Assembly: GCA_016217935.1 (NCBI GenBank)
Contig: JACRFJ010000005.1
Coordinates: 1 to 53,773, forward strand
Direction of reading: 5' to 3'
Origin: Candidatus Kaiserbacteria bacterium
GTDB lineage: Bacteria > Patescibacteriota > Minisyncoccia > Phycocordibacterales > UBA2100
DNA: 53,773 bases
The notes beneath the pieces are model-generated. The model ran no database searches, was not told the DNA's origin, and was given only the letters and a program-made list of their open reading frames with translations. Position numbers and translations under genes: made by a program. Of the stretch, positions 9,487 to 18,832 are shown piece by piece (within the stretch, counting starts at the first letter, position 1; every line of letters starts with the position of its first letter).

Positions 9487-10449
9487 CTATACGCGCTCCG
9501 CGGCGGCGGGTCTGTAAGTTCTCAAACGAGAAATGTTTTTGAGATTGAAAAGCACGATCAGTGATCCGGTCGCAAGGAGAAAGAAACCGGTAGTCGCGAT
9601 AAAGTTCGCCCCCGCGTTTGCTGCGATTTGAATAAGCAGATAAATGACTGGGGCTTGATTCAGAGCCAGGTCTTCTGCATACGCCTCGCGCAAGAATTGC
9701 ACAGGACCCGCATAGGAAATAACGACTCCGACGAGACCCAAGACAGAAAGTGCAATACCACCGGAGAGCGATGCGAGCCCGAGGAGTGCGCGACGCAAGA
9801 CTCGAGGCGAATCGAGTATGATAAGCCGTATAGCCGAGGCGAGCACCTGCACCTGCATGCGCGTGCGCGCGGTTACCCCCTTCCAAAATCCATATTTCTT
9901 TTCTTTGATCGTTTGCTTCAAATCTCCGAAAATGCTGTATTGGTATCCCCGCCCCCAATGCCGTGCATAGAAATTGAGCGCCGCTTCGATCTGAAATCCT
10001 TTTTTATATTTCACTGGTACCGCATCCCAGAGTTCTCTGCGAACCGCTCGAAGTCCCCCGAGTCTCGGAGTCATTTTGACAACAAAATCGCGCTCGTAGA
10101 TCGTCCGTCCGTGCATGCCGATCATCATGTCGGTTTCCCCCACAATCACCGGTCGTACAATTTCTTGGACAATTTCGTGTGTGAGTCCCCGCAAGTCCGC
10201 GTCACAAAACATGATGATCGAGGCGTTCGTCGCCGCAACTCCACTCTCCATTGCGCGCGCCTTGCCCCTGTTTTTATCGTGCCTGATCACACGCACACCG
10301 AAACGTTCGGCCTCCTCCTTCGTCCCATCTTTGGATCCATCGTCGACGACGAGAACTTCATCGAAATCCTTGCAATCGATGAGAGCGCGAAGCACTTCCC
10401 CGATGCGTTCTTGTTCGTTGTATGCGGGCACGATCGCCGCGATTTTCAT
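9487..10449 (-). CDS. Glycosyltransferase family 2
   Basis: MKIAAIVPAYNEQERIGEVLRAL..VLVVDDGSKDGT..FCDADLRGL; C-terminal TM segments. Confidence 0.9.
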   Translation of the reverse strand: MKIAAIVPAYNEQERIGEVLRALIDCKDFDEVLVVDDGSKDGTKEEAERFGVRVIRHDKNRGKARAMESGVAATNASIIMFCDADLRGLTHEIVQEIVRPVIVGETDMMIGMHGRTIYERDFVVKMTPRLGGLRAVRRELWDAVPVKYKKGFQIEAALNFYARHWGRGYQYSIFGDLKQTIKEKKYGFWKGVTARTRMQVQVLASAIRLIILDSPRVLRRALLGLASLSGGIALSVLGLVGVVISYAGPVQFLREAYAEDLALNQAPVIYLLIQIAANAGANFIATTGFFLLATGSLIVLFNLKNISRLRTYRPAAAERV

Positions 10450-11018
10450 TTTTCGATCTCCCGGGTCAGCCATATATTGAATAATCGTACGACAATAAAG
10501 CTCACGACCAAAACGATGAGCGCCATTTCGAGCACGTTGATGAGCGGCATCGCGCGCGAAACTCCGCGACCAGCAACGTATCCGAGCGGGAAGAAGAGCA
10601 CAAACCAGATGAGAATTCCGAGTGTATTGTACGCGAAAAATGTCGCGAAACGCATCCCCTGTGCTGCGACATAGAGAATCATCGCGATTCTGCCTCCATA
10701 GAGAAACTTAATATACACGAGCCACCAGTGCGGTTTATCTCCCGTGAATCGTTCCAACATTCGCACGATTTTGTCTCTGCCTTTCTCGAAAAAAGCAATC
10801 CGTGATCCCTGGCGTGCGAGCATGCGTCCGAGCAGAAACCACGCGCAGTCCGACGCAATGACACCGCAGAGCGCTGCTAGAAAAATAGGCGCCACGGACC
10901 AATGAAGCTGCCCTGCGAGATACGCTCCCGTGATGATGACACTGTCTCCAAAGGCGAATGAGCCGATGAATATGGCGGGAATCCGGTACGTGCCAAGGAG
11001 AGCGATGATCGTTTCCAT
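10446..11018 (-). CDS. DedA/SNARE-associated (VTT) family membrane protein
   Basis: PAIFIGSFAFGDSVIITGAYLAGQ...FLYGGRIAMILYVAAQGMRFATFFAYNTLGILIWFVLFFPLGYVAG; 4-bp overlap with the GT2 gene. Confidence 0.85.
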   Translation of the reverse strand: METIIALLGTYRIPAIFIGSFAFGDSVIITGAYLAGQLHWSVAPIFLAALCGVIASDCAWFLLGRMLARQGSRIAFFEKGRDKIVRMLERFTGDKPHWWLVYIKFLYGGRIAMILYVAAQGMRFATFFAYNTLGILIWFVLFFPLGYVAGRGVSRAMPLINVLEMALIVLVVSFIVVRLFNIWLTREIEK

Positions 11019-11043
11019 GCCAGTTTTCCAGAGTATATCCGAC

Positions 11044-12831
11044 TTATGTATCGCCGATGAAGCCACCCGCTTGGTGAGTCCAGAGCTCGCTATAAATTCC
11101 TTTTTTCTGCACGAGTTCATCGTGTCCTCCCTCTTCGACAATCATGCCGTGATCCATCACAATGATGCGATCCATCTCACGGAGCGTCGAGAGACGGTGT
11201 GCAATTGCTATGACCGTTTTCCCACGCATGAGCTCGCGCAGCGCTTTCTGGATCTCGACTTCGCTTTCACTATCCAGCGAACTTGTCGCTTCGTCGAGAA
11301 GGAGGATCGGTGCGTTTTTGAGAATCGCGCGCGCGATCGCGATGCGCTGGCGCTCGCCGCCGGAGAGTTTGACCCCACGTTCGCCGACAAGCGATTCATA
11401 GCCCTGCGGTAGATGCGTCACAAACTCATGCGCCTGTGCGAGCCGCGCAGCCTCCACGATCTCGTCTTCCGATGCCTCGGGCTTCCCGTAGCTTATGTTC
11501 TCGCGCACTGATCGGTGGAAGAGCAGCGCCTCTTGTGGCACAACAGAAATCGTGCGACGCAGGCTTTCTTGTGTTACGTGCACAATATTGGTGCCACTGA
11601 TTTCAATTACACCTCCTTGGATATCATGATGATGGAGAATGAGTCGCATGAGAGTCGACTTGCCCGCGCCAGAGCGCCCCACAAGCCCAACACGCTGTCC
11701 TGGCGGTATGTCGATGTTGAGTTTTTGAAAGAGTGGTCGATCCTGAAACCCGAAATCAACGTCTTTGAATCGGATCGATGCTTCTTGGAGCGGCAAATCG
11801 ATCGCCCCGGCTCGGTCCGGAATTTCGTGCGGCTCGAGAATCTCTTCGAGCGATTCTTGGATCTCCCCCCACGTTTCTGCAAAACCGTTCAGATGTGATC
11901 CGAGGAAAAGTAGCAGCCCCTCGATGCGGAAGATGAGCGTGAGTACGAGAATAATATCGCCCGGGGAAATCGCGCCAATGCGAGCAAAGTGAATCGCCGC
12001 AAACGCCATTGCACCTCCAAAAACCGCTTGCAGAATGCCGTTGAGCACCAGGACCCGCTCGCCATAGTGCCAATTTCGAAGACCGGCCATGCGACGCGTA
12101 TCGGTGAGGCTCTTCAGTCGATCGATTTCGAAGAGTCGCCGAGCATATTCTTGCATCGCAGTGATATTGGAGAGGAGATCGACCGTCGATCCGGTGAGTG
12201 CTGTCTCGAGCTTCTGTGCGTGCGACGAGAGCGGTATGCGCTTCCGTGCGAAATACGTGTTCACGAGAAGCACCACAGTCACCCAGAGTAAAAATATCCA
12301 TGCGAGGAGTGGGTACGCAATATACGCAATGATGAAGCTGACAATGACAGAGACGACGAGCTCAAGAAACTGCCAGAGCACCTGTTCGGTCATTTCGCGA
12401 ACGCCACTGCCCGCATGATTTATTTTGTTGGAAATCGATCCGGCAAAGCGCTCTGAGAAATAATTCCTACTGTGCAGTGTGACGTATGCGGTGAGTGCAT
12501 AGCGTGCGGTCGCGCGCGCACCGGTCGCCCACTGTGCCCCTGCAAATCCGCTTACTCGTATCGCGATCTGACCGAAGAAGAGGATAACAATGTACATCCC
12601 GACCGCGAGTATCACATCCTGATACGAGCCTCCGTGGATGAGCGCCGCGACCGCGTTGGCGACGTATTTGAATACGTATGCGACGGTGGTAAAGAGGGCC
12701 GCGCCCGTTACGACTGCGCAGGTGGCGACAAGCGCGGGACGATAGTGCGGTCGCGTCGCAAAGAGAAAGAAACGTAGCGGATTTGTGCTTTCCGGGAAAT
12801 CGCTTCGCCACATTGTTATTGTATTTTTCAT
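11044..12831 (-). CDS. ABC transporter, fused permease/ATP-binding (MsbA/MDR type)
   Basis: Walker A GRSGAGKSTL, LSGGERQRIAIARAIL, ILLLDEATSSLDSESE; N-terminal TM domain. Confidence 0.95.
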   Translation of the reverse strand: MKNTITMWRSDFPESTNPLRFFLFATRPHYRPALVATCAVVTGAALFTTVAYVFKYVANAVAALIHGGSYQDVILAVGMYIVILFFGQIAIRVSGFAGAQWATGARATARYALTAYVTLHSRNYFSERFAGSISNKINHAGSGVREMTEQVLWQFLELVVSVIVSFIIAYIAYPLLAWIFLLWVTVVLLVNTYFARKRIPLSSHAQKLETALTGSTVDLLSNITAMQEYARRLFEIDRLKSLTDTRRMAGLRNWHYGERVLVLNGILQAVFGGAMAFAAIHFARIGAISPGDIILVLTLIFRIEGLLLFLGSHLNGFAETWGEIQESLEEILEPHEIPDRAGAIDLPLQEASIRFKDVDFGFQDRPLFQKLNIDIPPGQRVGLVGRSGAGKSTLMRLILHHHDIQGGVIEISGTNIVHVTQESLRRTISVVPQEALLFHRSVRENISYGKPEASEDEIVEAARLAQAHEFVTHLPQGYESLVGERGVKLSGGERQRIAIARAILKNAPILLLDEATSSLDSESEVEIQKALRELMRGKTVIAIAHRLSTLREMDRIIVMDHGMIVEEGGHDELVQKKGIYSELWTHQAGGFIGDT

Positions 12832-12909
12832 GAGGGGATCCGCCAGCCAGCGGATGATTTCTTGATTCTAGCCGAAATGCGCATTCAGAGCTATTCTATG
12901 GCAGCAACT

Positions 12910-14103
12910 ATGAAAATACTCGGTATCGAGACATCTGCAGATGAGACGGGAGTTAGTTTGATTGAGGCAGAAGGGAGTTTTGATGAGAATTTTCATTTCA
13001 AAATTCTTGGCAATGCACTCGCATCGCAAATCGAACTGCACCGAGAATACGGAGGCATCTATCCGAATCTCGCAAAACGTGAGCATGCAAAAGCGCTCGT
13101 ACCACTCCTCATCGATACCCTCACGCAGGCCGGCTCACTCAAAAAAGACGAAGGTCCGACCTTCGTCAAGGGTTTGTTTCACGAAATCCTGAAGAAAGAG
13201 CCCGAGCTTCTGGAGGCGCTTATTCCCCTTTTAGGATCCTACGAGAGGCCGCAGATCGACGCGATCGCTGTCACAGTGGGCCCTGGCCTTGAGCCCACGC
13301 TCTGGGTCGGTATCAACTTCGCACGCGCTTTAAGTAGTGCGTGGAATATACCGATTGTTGAGGTCAATCACATGGAAGGACACGTCGTGATGCCGATGAT
13401 GGAAAATGGGCATTTTAGAGAATTTGAATTCCCAACAATGGCTCTCCTCATTTCTGGCGGCCACACAGAACTCGTGCTCTCACGCGAGTTCGGAAAGTAC
13501 GAGCGCATTGGTGAAACGAGAGACGACGCTGCAGGCGAGGCATTCGACAAAGTCGCGCGTCTCCTCGACTTGCCCTACCCTGGAGGTCCAGAAATCTCGC
13601 GGCTCGCTGCCGAGGCTCGTTCACGAAATCTGCAGCCCGATTTCAAGTTCACGCGACCGATGCTCCGTGACGACAACTTCGATTTTTCATTTTCAGGACT
13701 GAAAACCGCAGTCCGCAAACTTGTCGAATCTCAAGGTCCGACCTTTAAAAATTCCCCAAGGTCGGACCTTGAGAAATTCAAAATGCAGATTGCCCTTGAG
13801 TTTGAAGAGTGTGTCGCAGAGACGCTCGTCGAGAAAACCCTGCGTGCTGCCGATGAATTCGATGTCGACACAATTATTGTAGGCGGTGGCGTCTCTGCGA
13901 ACGCGCGCATCAAAGAATTGCTCGCGAATCGTATGATGCAAAGTGCTGGCCCACGTCGTCTTCTCGTCACGTCGCCCGAGCTTGCAACTGACAACGCCCT
14001 CATGATCGCTCTCGCCGGCTACTTCCACGCGCAGAGGGGTGAATTCACCGTTTCAGACTCACTCGTTGCAAACGGGAATCTGCGCCTCGAAACCTTGAGC
14101 TAA
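12910..14103 (+). CDS. tsaD: tRNA N6-adenosine threonylcarbamoyltransferase TsaD
   Basis: MKILGIETSADETGVSL; VEVNHMEGH; LLISGGHTELV; FSGLKTAVRKLVE; GGVSANARIKE; carries in-frame palindromic insertions. Confidence 0.95.
   Translation: MKILGIETSADETGVSLIEAEGSFDENFHFKILGNALASQIELHREYGGIYPNLAKREHAKALVPLLIDTLTQAGSLKKDEGPTFVKGLFHEILKKEPELLEALIPLLGSYERPQIDAIAVTVGPGLEPTLWVGINFARALSSAWNIPIVEVNHMEGHVVMPMMENGHFREFEFPTMALLISGGHTELVLSREFGKYERIGETRDDAAGEAFDKVARLLDLPYPGGPEISRLAAEARSRNLQPDFKFTRPMLRDDNFDFSFSGLKTAVRKLVESQGPTFKNSPRSDLEKFKMQIALEFEECVAETLVEKTLRAADEFDVDTIIVGGGVSANARIKELLANRMMQSAGPRRLLVTSPELATDNALMIALAGYFHAQRGEFTVSDSLVANGNLRLETLS
13147..13167. repeat. Intragenic palindrome GACGAAGGTC-C-GACCTTCGTC in tsaD
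   Basis: 10-bp perfect arms, 1-nt centre; encodes DEGPTFV. Confidence 0.9.
13729..13774. repeat. Intragenic inverted pair of AAGGTCCGACCTT palindromes in tsaD
   Basis: TCTCAAGGTCCGACCTT (13729-13745) / AAGGTCGGACCTTGAGA (13758-13774), perfect 17-bp arms; each arm is itself palindromic. Confidence 0.95.
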
Positions 14104-14123
14104 TTCTGCTACGATTGCCCTCA

Positions 14124-16250
14124 ATGGAGCCACGAAATGCGCCTGAGGCCTTTTTAAAGCCCTACAACCCGGCCAACACAGAGCCGCACATCTACAGGAG
14201 GTGGGAGGAAAGTGGTTGCTTTAATCCTGATAATCTTCCCGACGCAAAAGACCCATACACCATTATCATGCCGCCGCCCAATGCCAATGGGTCGCTCCAT
14301 GTCGGCCATGCGCTCTTCGTGACACTCCAAGACCTTCTCATCCGTTACAAGCGCATGCGCGGATACAGGACACTCTGGCTTCCCGGCGCAGATCATGCAG
14401 GATTCGAGACGCAACTCGTTTATGAAAAGAAGCTGGAGAAAGAAGGTCGGTCGCGATTCAAAATGGATCGAAATGAATTCTACAAAGAGACACGTGCGTT
14501 TACGCTCGAAAACAAAAAGTGTATGGAAGGACAGCTTCGCCAGCTCGGCGCATCGTGCGATTGGAGCCGGGAGAAATTCACGCTCGACCCCGACATCATC
14601 AAAACCGTCTATGATACATTCAAGAAACTCTTCGACGACGGGCTCGCCTACCGTGGCGCGCGTCCGGTGAATTGGAGTACGAAATACCAGACGTCGCTCT
14701 CCGACCTTGAGACGAAGACGATCGAGCGAAAAGATCCACTCTACTATCTCAAATATGGTCCGTTCGTGCTCGCGACCGTGCGTCCCGAGACGAAATTCGG
14801 CGACACCGCCGTTGCAGTTCACCCCGACGATCCACGGTACCAGAAATATATTGGCACCGAGATCGAATTCGATGGACTCATCGGTAAGGTGGTACTCAAG
14901 GTTGTCGCTGATGAATACGTGGATCGTGAGTTCGGCACCGGTGTCGTCAAAATCACACCATCGCATGACCCCAATGACTTTGAGGTCGCACAACGGCATA
15001 ATCTCCCGCTCAACGAGGTCATCGATCAATTTGGTCGTCTGAATGAAAAGACCGGCAAGTACAAAGGCATGAAAATTATGGAAGCACGCGCTAGGGTCGT
15101 AGCTGATCTGCAAGCAAAAGGGATGATCGAAAAAGTAGACGAAAATTACACGCACAACGTGCTCGTGAATTACAAAAACGAAAACGACATCCTCGAGCCG
15201 CGTGTGATTCCACAGTGGTATATCAAAATCGCACCACTTGCCGATCTCGCGCGGAGAGCAGTTGAGGACGGACGCATTAGATTCGTGAGCGAGCAGTACC
15301 GTAAAATTTTCTTCCACTGGCTCGAGGGTCTGCGCGACTGGAATATCTCTCGCCAAATCGTCTGGGGCATTCCGATTCCCGCATGGTACAAGGGGGACGA
15401 AATAAAAATCCAGGAAGGTTCGCCAGGTGCGGATTGGACGCGCGATCCCGATACATTTGACACGTGGTTCTCTTCGGGCCAATGGCCTTATGCGACACTC
15501 GGCTATCCCGATTCACCGGATTTCAAGACGTACTATCCAACGTCGGTCATGGAAACCGGATACGACATTCTCTTCTTCTGGGTGATGCGCATGATGATGC
15601 TCGGCCTCTACCGTACCGGCGAAGTTCCCTTTCGCGACGTATATCTCCACGGGCTTGTGCGCGATGCAGAGCGGCAAAAGATGAGCAAGAGCAAGGGCAA
15701 CGTCATCAACCCGCTCGCAATGACCGAGGTGTACGGCACCGATGCGCTGCGCATGGCGCTCCTTGTCGGCAACACACCTGGCCAAGACATGGCGCTCGCC
15801 GAGCCCAAGATCAAAGCGTACAAACTTTTCTCCAACAAGCTCTGGAACATCGCGCGCTTCGTGCTTGAAAATGCCGATGGATCAAATAAGGAAATAAATG
15901 ATGCGGACACAAAAATAGTCGAAGAATTCACAGCGGTCGTACAGGATGTGACTACTGATATCGAAAACTATCGCGTGTATCTCGCGGCGGAGAAACTCTA
16001 CCACTACCTCTGGGATCGTTTCGCGGCTGAGATCATCGAAGAATCGAAACCGATTTTCAAGGAGGGAGGTGATCCTTCGAATCCCTCAGGACAAGATGCT
16101 GCTGCATCGCGTGGATATGCGCTGTACTCTATTCTTGCTACGTCGCTCAAAATCCTGCACCCGTTCATGCCCTTTGTAACGGAAGCCATCTGGCAAGAAT
16201 TGCCGAGAAAAGAAAGCGATCTTCTCATGATCGCGAAGTGGCCAAAATAG
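14124..16250 (+). CDS. valS: Valyl-tRNA synthetase (short form)
   Basis: PPPNANGSLHVGHAL (HIGH), QKMSKSKGNVINP (KMSKS); ~710 aa. Confidence 0.93.
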   Translation: MEPRNAPEAFLKPYNPANTEPHIYRRWEESGCFNPDNLPDAKDPYTIIMPPPNANGSLHVGHALFVTLQDLLIRYKRMRGYRTLWLPGADHAGFETQLVYEKKLEKEGRSRFKMDRNEFYKETRAFTLENKKCMEGQLRQLGASCDWSREKFTLDPDIIKTVYDTFKKLFDDGLAYRGARPVNWSTKYQTSLSDLETKTIERKDPLYYLKYGPFVLATVRPETKFGDTAVAVHPDDPRYQKYIGTEIEFDGLIGKVVLKVVADEYVDREFGTGVVKITPSHDPNDFEVAQRHNLPLNEVIDQFGRLNEKTGKYKGMKIMEARARVVADLQAKGMIEKVDENYTHNVLVNYKNENDILEPRVIPQWYIKIAPLADLARRAVEDGRIRFVSEQYRKIFFHWLEGLRDWNISRQIVWGIPIPAWYKGDEIKIQEGSPGADWTRDPDTFDTWFSSGQWPYATLGYPDSPDFKTYYPTSVMETGYDILFFWVMRMMMLGLYRTGEVPFRDVYLHGLVRDAERQKMSKSKGNVINPLAMTEVYGTDALRMALLVGNTPGQDMALAEPKIKAYKLFSNKLWNIARFVLENADGSNKEINDADTKIVEEFTAVVQDVTTDIENYRVYLAAEKLYHYLWDRFAAEIIEESKPIFKEGGDPSNPSGQDAAASRGYALYSILATSLKILHPFMPFVTEAIWQELPRKESDLLMIAKWPK
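16074..16095. repeat. In-frame CCTTCGA-atccc-TCAGG element within valS
   Basis: CCTTCGAATCCCTCAGGACAAG; 17-bp core identical to dnaE copy at 41798. Confidence 0.8.
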
Positions 16251-16266
16251 ACTGTACAATGGTGCA

Positions 16267-16962
16267 ATGTTGGAGTTGACGGAGGTCGGTGTCGCAGTCG
16301 CGGGAGGAGTTTTGCCCACACTCGCGTGGTTGTGGTTTTGGCGACGTGAGGACAGCGCACACCCTGAGCCGCGGCGGCTCATCGCGCTCGCGTTCTTTAT
16401 GGGCATGTTCGCGGTCGCGATCGTGATCCCGATCGAGAAATTCGTCGCTCCGTTTCTCGCGTCACAGACACTGATCTTCACCGCATGGTCAGTGATCGAA
16501 GAGGTCGCCAAATACGTAATGGCGCGCATATCGGTGCTCCGCAACCGTGAGGACGATGAACCGATTGACCCGGTGATCTACATGGTGACGGTCGCACTTG
16601 GCTTTGCAGCAGCCGAAAATACCCTCTTTCTCCTCTCGCCACTTGCCGGTGATACGACACTACAGACCATCATGACCGGCAACCTCCGCTTCGTCGGCGC
16701 GACCCTTCTTCATGTACTCTCGTCGGCGATCATTGGCGTGGCGCTTGGCCTTTCCTTCTATAAATCGGGCCGCATGAAGCACGAATATGCGGTCGCAGGA
16801 GTTATCCTCGCCTCGCTTTTGCACAGCATCTTTAACTTCTTTATACTGAACACAGCGGAGGATCACCTCTTCCGCACGTTTGCGTTTGTTTGGCTTGGCC
16901 TTATCGTGCTTCTCGCGGCAGTGGAATACATAAAACGCATCCATCGACAGATATTCAAGTAA
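16267..16962 (+). CDS. PrsW family intramembrane metalloprotease
   Basis: WSVIEEVAKYVM (EExxK), GFAAAENTLF, LLHVLSSAIIG, LLHSIFNFFI motifs. Confidence 0.88.
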   Translation: MLELTEVGVAVAGGVLPTLAWLWFWRREDSAHPEPRRLIALAFFMGMFAVAIVIPIEKFVAPFLASQTLIFTAWSVIEEVAKYVMARISVLRNREDDEPIDPVIYMVTVALGFAAAENTLFLLSPLAGDTTLQTIMTGNLRFVGATLLHVLSSAIIGVALGLSFYKSGRMKHEYAVAGVILASLLHSIFNFFILNTAEDHLFRTFAFVWLGLIVLLAAVEYIKRIHRQIFK

Positions 16963-16967
16963 CTGTT

Positions 16968-17090
16968 ATGAGCAAAGAGGATTACAAGTACTTGACCCTG
17001 GTGAATCCCTCCGAAGGAGGGGCGACAGAAAGTCTCATTCAACGGGGCGTGAGAGCGTCTAAGCTCGTTTTACTCGCCAAGAATCTCTAA
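16968..17090 (+). CDS. Small ORF (40 aa), function unknown
   Basis: MSKEDYKYLTLVNPSEGGATESLIQRGVRASKLVLLAKNL* fits tightly between prsW and hsp20; contains a CCCTCC-gaa-GGAGGG hairpin. Confidence 0.45.
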   Translation: MSKEDYKYLTLVNPSEGGATESLIQRGVRASKLVLLAKNL

Positions 17091-17091
17091 C

Positions 17092-17583
17092 ATGAAAAAA
17101 CCTTCTTTCTTCTCAAGATTGACCGGCTCGGCCGACACTGAATACGACGACTATTTTGAGGCAGGGGGCACACCGGCTGTGTTTGAAGGTAAGGGAGAAG
17201 AGCGCCATGCGCACATCACGCCCCGCGGCGATGATTGGGAACAGCAGGAGGAGACCGGAGAACTCGCGGTGGATGTATACCAGACACCCGATGCGATCGT
17301 GGTCAAAGCCCTCGTCGCAGGAGTCCAGCCCCAATCAATTGATATCTCGCTCACACGCGAAATGCTCACGGTGTCCGGAACACGAGCTGATGAGAAAGAG
17401 GTCGAGGACGACAGCTACTTCCAACGCGAGCTCTACTGGGGATCATTCTCCCGTACGATTCTTTTGCCCGAAGAAGTCGATGTCGATATGGCGGAAGCAA
17501 GCGAAAAACATGGCATCCTCATGATTCGCCTCCCGAAGATCAATAAAAAGAAGCAGACCAAGTTGAAGGTGCGCAGCCGTTAA
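17092..17583 (+). CDS. Hsp20/alpha-crystallin family small heat shock protein
   Basis: GELAVDVYQTPDAIVVKALVAGVQPQSIDISLTREMLTVSG...RTILLPEEVDVDMAEASEKHGILMIRLPK. Confidence 0.92.
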   Translation: MKKPSFFSRLTGSADTEYDDYFEAGGTPAVFEGKGEERHAHITPRGDDWEQQEETGELAVDVYQTPDAIVVKALVAGVQPQSIDISLTREMLTVSGTRADEKEVEDDSYFQRELYWGSFSRTILLPEEVDVDMAEASEKHGILMIRLPKINKKKQTKLKVRSR

Positions 17584-17589
17584 GTTTTC

Positions 17590-17620
17590 ATAAAAAGTGC
17601 GGGCGCCGCAAGGCGCCCCT
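17590..17620 (-). terminator. Rho-independent terminator (minus strand)
   Basis: Minus strand GGGCGCC-TTGC-GGCGCCC-GCACTTTTTAT. Confidence 0.75.
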
Positions 17621-17657
17621 ATGATATATCTGCTGCGTCAGGAGCCCGTCCCGGAAA

Positions 17658-17870
17658 TCAGGTCAGCCGCTGCGTCGGCCTCCAGGTCGTGGTGACATGT
17701 TGACGATTGATCGGGAGCGCTCCCTCGCGCGCAGGAAACATTAGGCTGAAAGGAGTTGGTTCCCTTGAGCACGTAACTGGTCCGCGCACGAGAATGATCC
17801 TGCTTGCTACGTCGTCGGTCGCAAGCGCGCAAAGAGCAATCTCGCTAATCAAAGTGCGCAACGTGAGCAT
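17658..17870 (-). CDS. Small hypothetical protein, 70 aa
   Basis: Minus strand AAAGGAGGCTAGC-ATG gives a canonical SD; TTGATG-N17-TATTGT upstream; terminator downstream. Confidence 0.55.
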   Translation of the reverse strand: MLTLRTLISEIALCALATDDVASRIILVRGPVTCSREPTPFSLMFPAREGALPINRQHVTTTWRPTQRLT

Positions 17871-17906
17871 GCTAGCCTCCTTTGTTGCACTAAAACAATA
17901 GCCCGA

Positions 17907-18794
17907 TTACAGGTCTCCATCAACCAGGCCGAGGCGGTAGATATCGAATGAATTCTCGCCCTCAAACATATCCGATGGATTGGGCAGATAGATACGGGGG
18001 CGGGAGATTTCGCGCGTCGCGTCGTTGATGAGCCGATGGAAGACGTCGAATTCCTCCTCGCATTTACGGTAGTCGATCACGTAGCGGTGCATTTGGGGCG
18101 AACCATCCGCATTGCGGGTCTTTTTGCATTCCTGAATGATGAACCGCCGCACGGGCCTTCCGTACTTCTCGCGCACCGTGTAGTAATTAAAGAGTGACTG
18201 CATCACGAAAAGTGTTTTCTGTGCTTTCTGTTTGCTAAAGGTGTCGACAAATTTATGGTCGACGATATCAAGTGCTCCCCGTTCAGCCCGCGATTCAACG
18301 ACCAGGTCAGAGATCGCTTTGATCGGGAGCGCGAGCTCTGGCACACGCGCGATCGCAGACACCTCCACTCCGACCACATCGTGTCGTGGCGGTCGAACGA
18401 GATAAAAAGAAATCGCCTGTAGATAGTCGCGCTCCATCTGAGCGCGCTTTTCTTTTCGAGCGGTGCGCGACTGTGCGCGACCGAAGTTGATTTCAAAATC
18501 CGCGACTGATCGAACGCTCTCGAGACCGAGTTCGACCGCAGCCTCCTTTTTCATTCCCGAGTAAAAATGCTGAAGTGCGAGATGAGCTGCGCGGCCAATG
18601 ACTGACGCGGGATTGGCGGGTGTGTCGTAGACCTTCTGTACGTAGCGCTTGTACCACGCAAGCGGATTGCGCAGGAACGACATCAGTGAAGAATGGCTCC
18701 AATACTCGATCGGAATTTTGTTTTGCGGCTGAATTGGCGAGAGTCGCGGCTTGATTGTCCGGCTCCTCCGAGATTTGAGGATTGCCTTGGCCAT
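17907..18794 (-). CDS. PD-(D/E)XK nuclease superfamily protein (RecB/Cas4-like)
   Basis: YWSHSSLMSFLRNPLAWYKRYV; VIGRAAHLALQHFY; GALDIVDHKFVDTF; MQSLFNYYTVREKYG. Confidence 0.82.
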   Translation of the reverse strand: MAKAILKSRRSRTIKPRLSPIQPQNKIPIEYWSHSSLMSFLRNPLAWYKRYVQKVYDTPANPASVIGRAAHLALQHFYSGMKKEAAVELGLESVRSVADFEINFGRAQSRTARKEKRAQMERDYLQAISFYLVRPPRHDVVGVEVSAIARVPELALPIKAISDLVVESRAERGALDIVDHKFVDTFSKQKAQKTLFVMQSLFNYYTVREKYGRPVRRFIIQECKKTRNADGSPQMHRYVIDYRKCEEEFDVFHRLINDATREISRPRIYLPNPSDMFEGENSFDIYRLGLVDGDL

Positions 18795-18832
18795 ATTCCG
18801 AGTATAACATTGGGAGTGGAGGAGGAAGACAG

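Noticed and set aside
9628-10674. 348-aa plus-strand ORF
   Set aside because: Antisense to the GT2 and DedA genes; no coding character.
14154-15482. 442-aa minus-strand ORF
   Set aside because: Antisense to valS, whose HIGH/KMSKS motifs are clear; composition-driven shadow ORF.
17092-17583. Prophage or plasmid origin of accessory genes
   Set aside because: No integrase, capsid, portal, terminase or replication genes were found anywhere in the window.
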